DNA of 8,518 nt from UBA7803 sp047920935. GTDB taxonomy: Bacteria > Pseudomonadota > Gammaproteobacteria > Pseudomonadales > Azotimanducaceae. The stretch is taken from positions 1-8,518 of the forward strand of contig JBLRXD010000194.1 in NCBI GenBank assembly GCA_047920935.1, written 5' to 3'. The notes under the pieces were generated by a model. The model made no database searches. It was not told where the DNA came from and saw only the letters and a list, made by a program, of their open reading frames with translations. Of this stretch, positions 6,573 through 8,518 are shown in pieces (position 1 is the stretch's first letter; every line of letters begins with the position of its first letter). A program made the translations under genes and the position numbers.

Positions 6573-6701
6573 TTTCGAAATGTGACCCGTACCGACGATA
6601 CCGCGGGACCCGTGCGCTGTCATTGCCACAGGCGCCGGGTCTCAGGCACACGGCTGTTTGAGCCCGTTAATTGCATGTCTCCAGGCATTGAGGAGCGAAG
6701 C
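6573..6701. promoter_or_regulatory. Divergent promoter region between hydrolase and mscS-like gene
   Basis: This 129-bp gap separates the divergent starts of the lipoprotein hydrolase and the channel gene and should contain both promoters. I could not pick a convincing -35/-10 pair on either strand. The plus-strand frame of the channel gene stays open through it, but the residues encoded there show no family resemblance and a strong ribosome binding site precedes ATG 6702. Confidence 0.5.
6690..6695 (+). promoter_or_regulatory. Ribosome binding site deciding the MscS-like start
   Basis: GAGGAG lies six bases before ATG 6702. It is the best Shine-Dalgarno match near any candidate start of this gene and argues that the arginine-rich N-terminal segment is translated. 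Confidence 0.6.
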
Positions 6702-7913
6702 ATGCGGCAGAGTCGAGGCGCCGGCCGGCGACCGGGCCGGAAGCCGGGGTTGGCCGGCGGCAGTGCCGCTGCCCGGCGGCAGGCAGCGGCCAGGCGGGTG
6801 CGTGGCCGCCGCCCGACGGCGGGTGCCGGCGGCTATCAAGGCGCCGCCCGGCACAAGCTGCGCCGCTTCCGGCAGGGCTCCATGCTCGCCGTGGCGCTGA
6901 CGGCGTGGTTGCTGCTGATGCTCGGTGCGCCGGGCGAAGCCCAGGGAAATGCCGCCAATGCTGCGCCCGACATGCAGCGCGCGGCGGAAGAAGCTGCATC
7001 GACGGTGCGCGACCTGAGCGTAGGCTTCATGAGCGTGCTGCCGAAGCTGCTGGTGGCGTTGGTGATTCTGGTTCTTGCGGCGCTGATCTCGGCGGTGGTG
7101 CGGCCGGTGCTGCGGCGCGCCCTGGGAAGTTGGGCCAAAGCCGATGCCATCGGCGCGCTCTCCAGCATCGTCATCTGGGTGCTCGCAATCAGCGCGGCGC
7201 TCAGCGTCATCGTCGGCGATCCGCGCACCCTGCTCGGCTCGGTGGGGCTGATCGGCCTGGCGCTGTCGTGGGCGCTGCAGACGCCCATCGAGAGCTTCAC
7301 CGCCTGGCTGATGAACTCGTTCCGGGGCTACTACCGGGTTGGCGATCGCATCGGCGTCGGCGACGTGTTCGGCGATGTCTATCGAATCGATTTTCTGACG
7401 ACCACCATCTGGGAAGCCGGCGGCCCCGACAAGCCGGTGCAGGGCGCGCAGCCCACCGGGGCCATGGTGACGTTCCCCAATGCCGAGGTGCTGCGCGCCA
7501 CGGTGGTGAATTACACCCGGGAGTTTCCCTGGGTGTGGGACGAAGTCGTGGTGCCGCTATCGAGTGAAACCGACCTCGATCACGCGGCCCAGGTGCTGGT
7601 CGAGGTGGCCAAACAGACGGTGGGTGAGCACATGGCGCAACCGGCGCACGCCTACCGGCAACTGCTCGGCGCTTCCCGCCTCGACCTCGAGATCTGCGAC
7701 GAGCCGCAGGTGTTTTTCTCTCAAGGAGATTCCTGGACCGACGCCACGATTCGTTATCTGGTGCATGCGCGGCGCCGGCGTATGGTGGCCAGCGAGCTGC
7801 TCATGGCGGTGTCGCGCAGACTCTCCAACTCGGAAGATGAGGGCAGACTCACCCCGGCCTATCCCATCAGTCGCATCGCTCTGGTGGATCCGTCGGAGTT
7901 TCCGGGTGCCTGA
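6702..7913 (+). CDS. MscS-family mechanosensitive ion channel
   Basis: This 403-residue membrane protein would open under membrane tension to release solutes on hypo-osmotic shock. Residues 1-60 form an Arg/Ala/Gly-rich extension without family resemblance. Residues 61-80 are hydrophobic and look like a signal peptide or first membrane segment (LTAWLLLMLGAPGEAQG). Two helices follow at about 109-133 and 149-171. The pore-lining third helix and its continuation span 177-207 (LLGSVGLIGLALSWALQTPI at its core), leading into FRGYYRVGDRIGVGDVFGDV (207-226), typical of the MscS beta domain. VTFPNAEVLRATVVNYTRE then marks the conserved end of that domain, and a C-terminal alpha/beta domain completes the protein. 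ATG 6702 has a strong GAGGAG; ATG 6882 (residue 61), with AGGG four bases upstream, is the alternative and would remove the basic extension. The gene is divergent from the hydrolase and convergent with the next gene. Confidence 0.92.
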   Translation: MRQSRGAGRRPGRKPGLAGGSAAARRQAAARRVRGRRPTAGAGGYQGAARHKLRRFRQGSMLAVALTAWLLLMLGAPGEAQGNAANAAPDMQRAAEEAASTVRDLSVGFMSVLPKLLVALVILVLAALISAVVRPVLRRALGSWAKADAIGALSSIVIWVLAISAALSVIVGDPRTLLGSVGLIGLALSWALQTPIESFTAWLMNSFRGYYRVGDRIGVGDVFGDVYRIDFLTTTIWEAGGPDKPVQGAQPTGAMVTFPNAEVLRATVVNYTREFPWVWDEVVVPLSSETDLDHAAQVLVEVAKQTVGEHMAQPAHAYRQLLGASRLDLEICDEPQVFFSQGDSWTDATIRYLVHARRRRMVASELLMAVSRRLSNSEDEGRLTPAYPISRIALVDPSEFPGA

Positions 7914-7923
7914 AGACGGGTGG

Positions 7924-7960
7924 GAGCGACCCAGCGGCCTTGCGGCCGCCGCGGTCGCTC
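7924..7960. repeat. REP-like nested palindrome, possible bidirectional terminator
   Basis: An 8-bp outer stem (GAGCGACC 7924-7931 with GGTCGCTC 7953-7960) encloses a 6-bp inner stem (GCGGCC 7934-7939 with GGCCGC 7944-7949) around a TTGC loop. It begins 10 bases after the channel stop. The GGGAGCGAC...GTCGCTC arrangement resembles repetitive extragenic palindromes of pseudomonads and Xanthomonadaceae. No T-run follows on either side, so ordinary Rho-independent termination is not well supported. Only one copy is in the window. Confidence 0.6.
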
Positions 7961-7962
7961 GA

Positions 7963-7979
7963 GGAGAACCGGGTTCTCC
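7963..7979. terminator. Second small hairpin between convergent genes
   Basis: GGAGAAC (7963-7969) pairs with GTTCTCC (7973-7979) around a three-base loop, giving a compact 7-bp hairpin two bases after the REP-like palindrome and 15 bases from the stop of the minus-strand gene. It lacks a following T-run. It may slow transcripts from both directions or form the second arm of a REP-like unit. Confidence 0.35.
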
Positions 7980-7994
7980 ATCAGAGTCTGTGGG

Positions 7995-8518
7995 TCAATC
8001 CCGGCGCACGGTGATGTCATATCTTACCGACAGCGGCCGCGGGGCTAGAGTCTTGGGTTTTCTGTTGTCCACCCGGACCAGATACGTGAGCCCAGCGACA
8101 ACCGGCGCTGAAATCGCCAACTCGCACTCGGGACCGGAATTGCGGGTTTCCAGCGGCGTGCCGCTGAATGTCGTGAAAGCATTACCGCCTAGCTCGTCAC
8201 CCTCCAGCTCATAGAGCCGCAGTTCGAGCTCGGAGGCAAACGTTCCGGTTCCGCAAGGGTAATCGGTCACCGCGACGGTGACGGCGCCCTGACTTGCGAC
8301 TGTGGCGAGCGGCGCCGTGAACCGGTAATACGACCTGCTGGTACCCAGGCGGAGGTCCGACTGGAGCCATGTGCCCACTTCACCCGGGAACGCCTCGTTG
8401 ACCACCAGCAACTGGGGATCCGTGACGGTACCGTTGCTGTTCTCGGCCAGGCTCACCTGAAAACTGACTGGAAAGTCCAGCCCGCTTCTGTATTGCAGGT
8501 AATAACGCTCGCCGCCGA
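7995..8518 (-). CDS. Unrecognised beta-rich, probably exported protein (5' end outside window)
   Basis: The frame is open from the window edge to a TGA at 7997-7995, giving 173 codons of C-terminal sequence. A GTG at 8456 could act as a start, but the upstream residues (GGERYYLQYRSGLDFPVSFQ) continue the same composition and strand-like pattern, so the gene almost certainly begins beyond the edge. The sequence alternates polar and hydrophobic residues, as in SYYRFTAP, AVTVAVTDYP, LELRLYELEGDELG, LTYLVRVDN and LSVRYDITVRRD (C-terminal). It has two cysteines (YPCGTG and GPECELA) that could form a disulfide outside the cytoplasm. This resembles beta-sandwich modules such as pre-peptidase C-terminal-like domains, but I cannot make a firm family call. 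It is convergent with the channel gene and separated from it by two hairpins. Confidence 0.7.
   Translation of the reverse strand, partial: GGERYYLQYRSGLDFPVSFQVSLAENSNGTVTDPQLLVVNEAFPGEVGTWLQSDLRLGTSRSYYRFTAPLATVASQGAVTVAVTDYPCGTGTFASELELRLYELEGDELGGNAFTTFSGTPLETRNSGPECELAISAPVVAGLTYLVRVDNRKPKTLAPRPLSVRYDITVRRD

Noticed and set aside
6573..6629. Nineteen extra N-terminal residues on the lipoprotein hydrolase
   Set aside because: They would place unrelated polar residues before a complete lipoprotein signal peptide that starts at ATG 6572.
6905..7567. Plus-strand frame of 220 residues overlapping the channel gene
   Set aside because: Arg/Gly/Ala-rich frame-shifted shadow of the MscS-like gene, which has clear pore and beta-domain motifs in its own frame.

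Overview
The window is high-GC bacterial chromosomal DNA, densely coded on both strands. The dusA gene, the DUF1415 protein, the MscS-family channel and a REP-like palindrome between convergent genes all point to a proteobacterium, most likely a gammaproteobacterium. That placement is inferred from protein families and base composition; no rRNA or other taxonomic marker is present. I see no tRNA, rRNA, CRISPR array, transposase or integrase.

Layout. (1) Positions 976 to 1, minus strand: tRNA-dihydrouridine synthase DusA, complete at its N-terminus and cut by the window edge just before its end. (2) Positions 977-1204: a divergent intergenic region holding a pair of 19-bp direct repeats exactly 22 bp apart. 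(3) Positions 1205-5000, plus strand: a compact four-gene unit of a GT4-type glycosyltransferase, a NodB-type polysaccharide deacetylase, a PAPS-dependent-type sulfotransferase and an FkbM-like methyltransferase homologue whose SAM-site motifs are degenerate. The first three genes overlap (4 bp and 11 bp) and the fourth follows after 37 bp. (4) Positions 4979-6572, minus strand: a lipoprotein alpha/beta hydrolase followed by a DUF1415 protein, with one base between stop and start; the DUF1415 gene converges on the FkbM-like gene and overlaps its end by 22 bp. (5) Positions 6573-6701: a short divergent promoter region. (6) Positions 6702-7913, plus strand: an MscS-family mechanosensitive channel with an unusual arginine-rich N-terminus. 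(7) Positions 7914-7994: two tandem hairpins, the first resembling a REP element. (8) Positions 7995-8518, minus strand: the C-terminal part of an unrecognised beta-rich, probably exported protein.

How the genes fit together. The plus-strand operon reads as a glycan-building and decorating cassette: one enzyme adds a sugar, one removes N- or O-acetyl groups, one adds sulfate, and the fourth has a methyltransferase fold but may not methylate. No polymerase, flippase or export gene is present, so the product may be a small glycoconjugate, or a modification of a polymer made elsewhere. This is the most interesting part of the window. The remaining genes are familiar families with some local oddities in start sites and N-termini.
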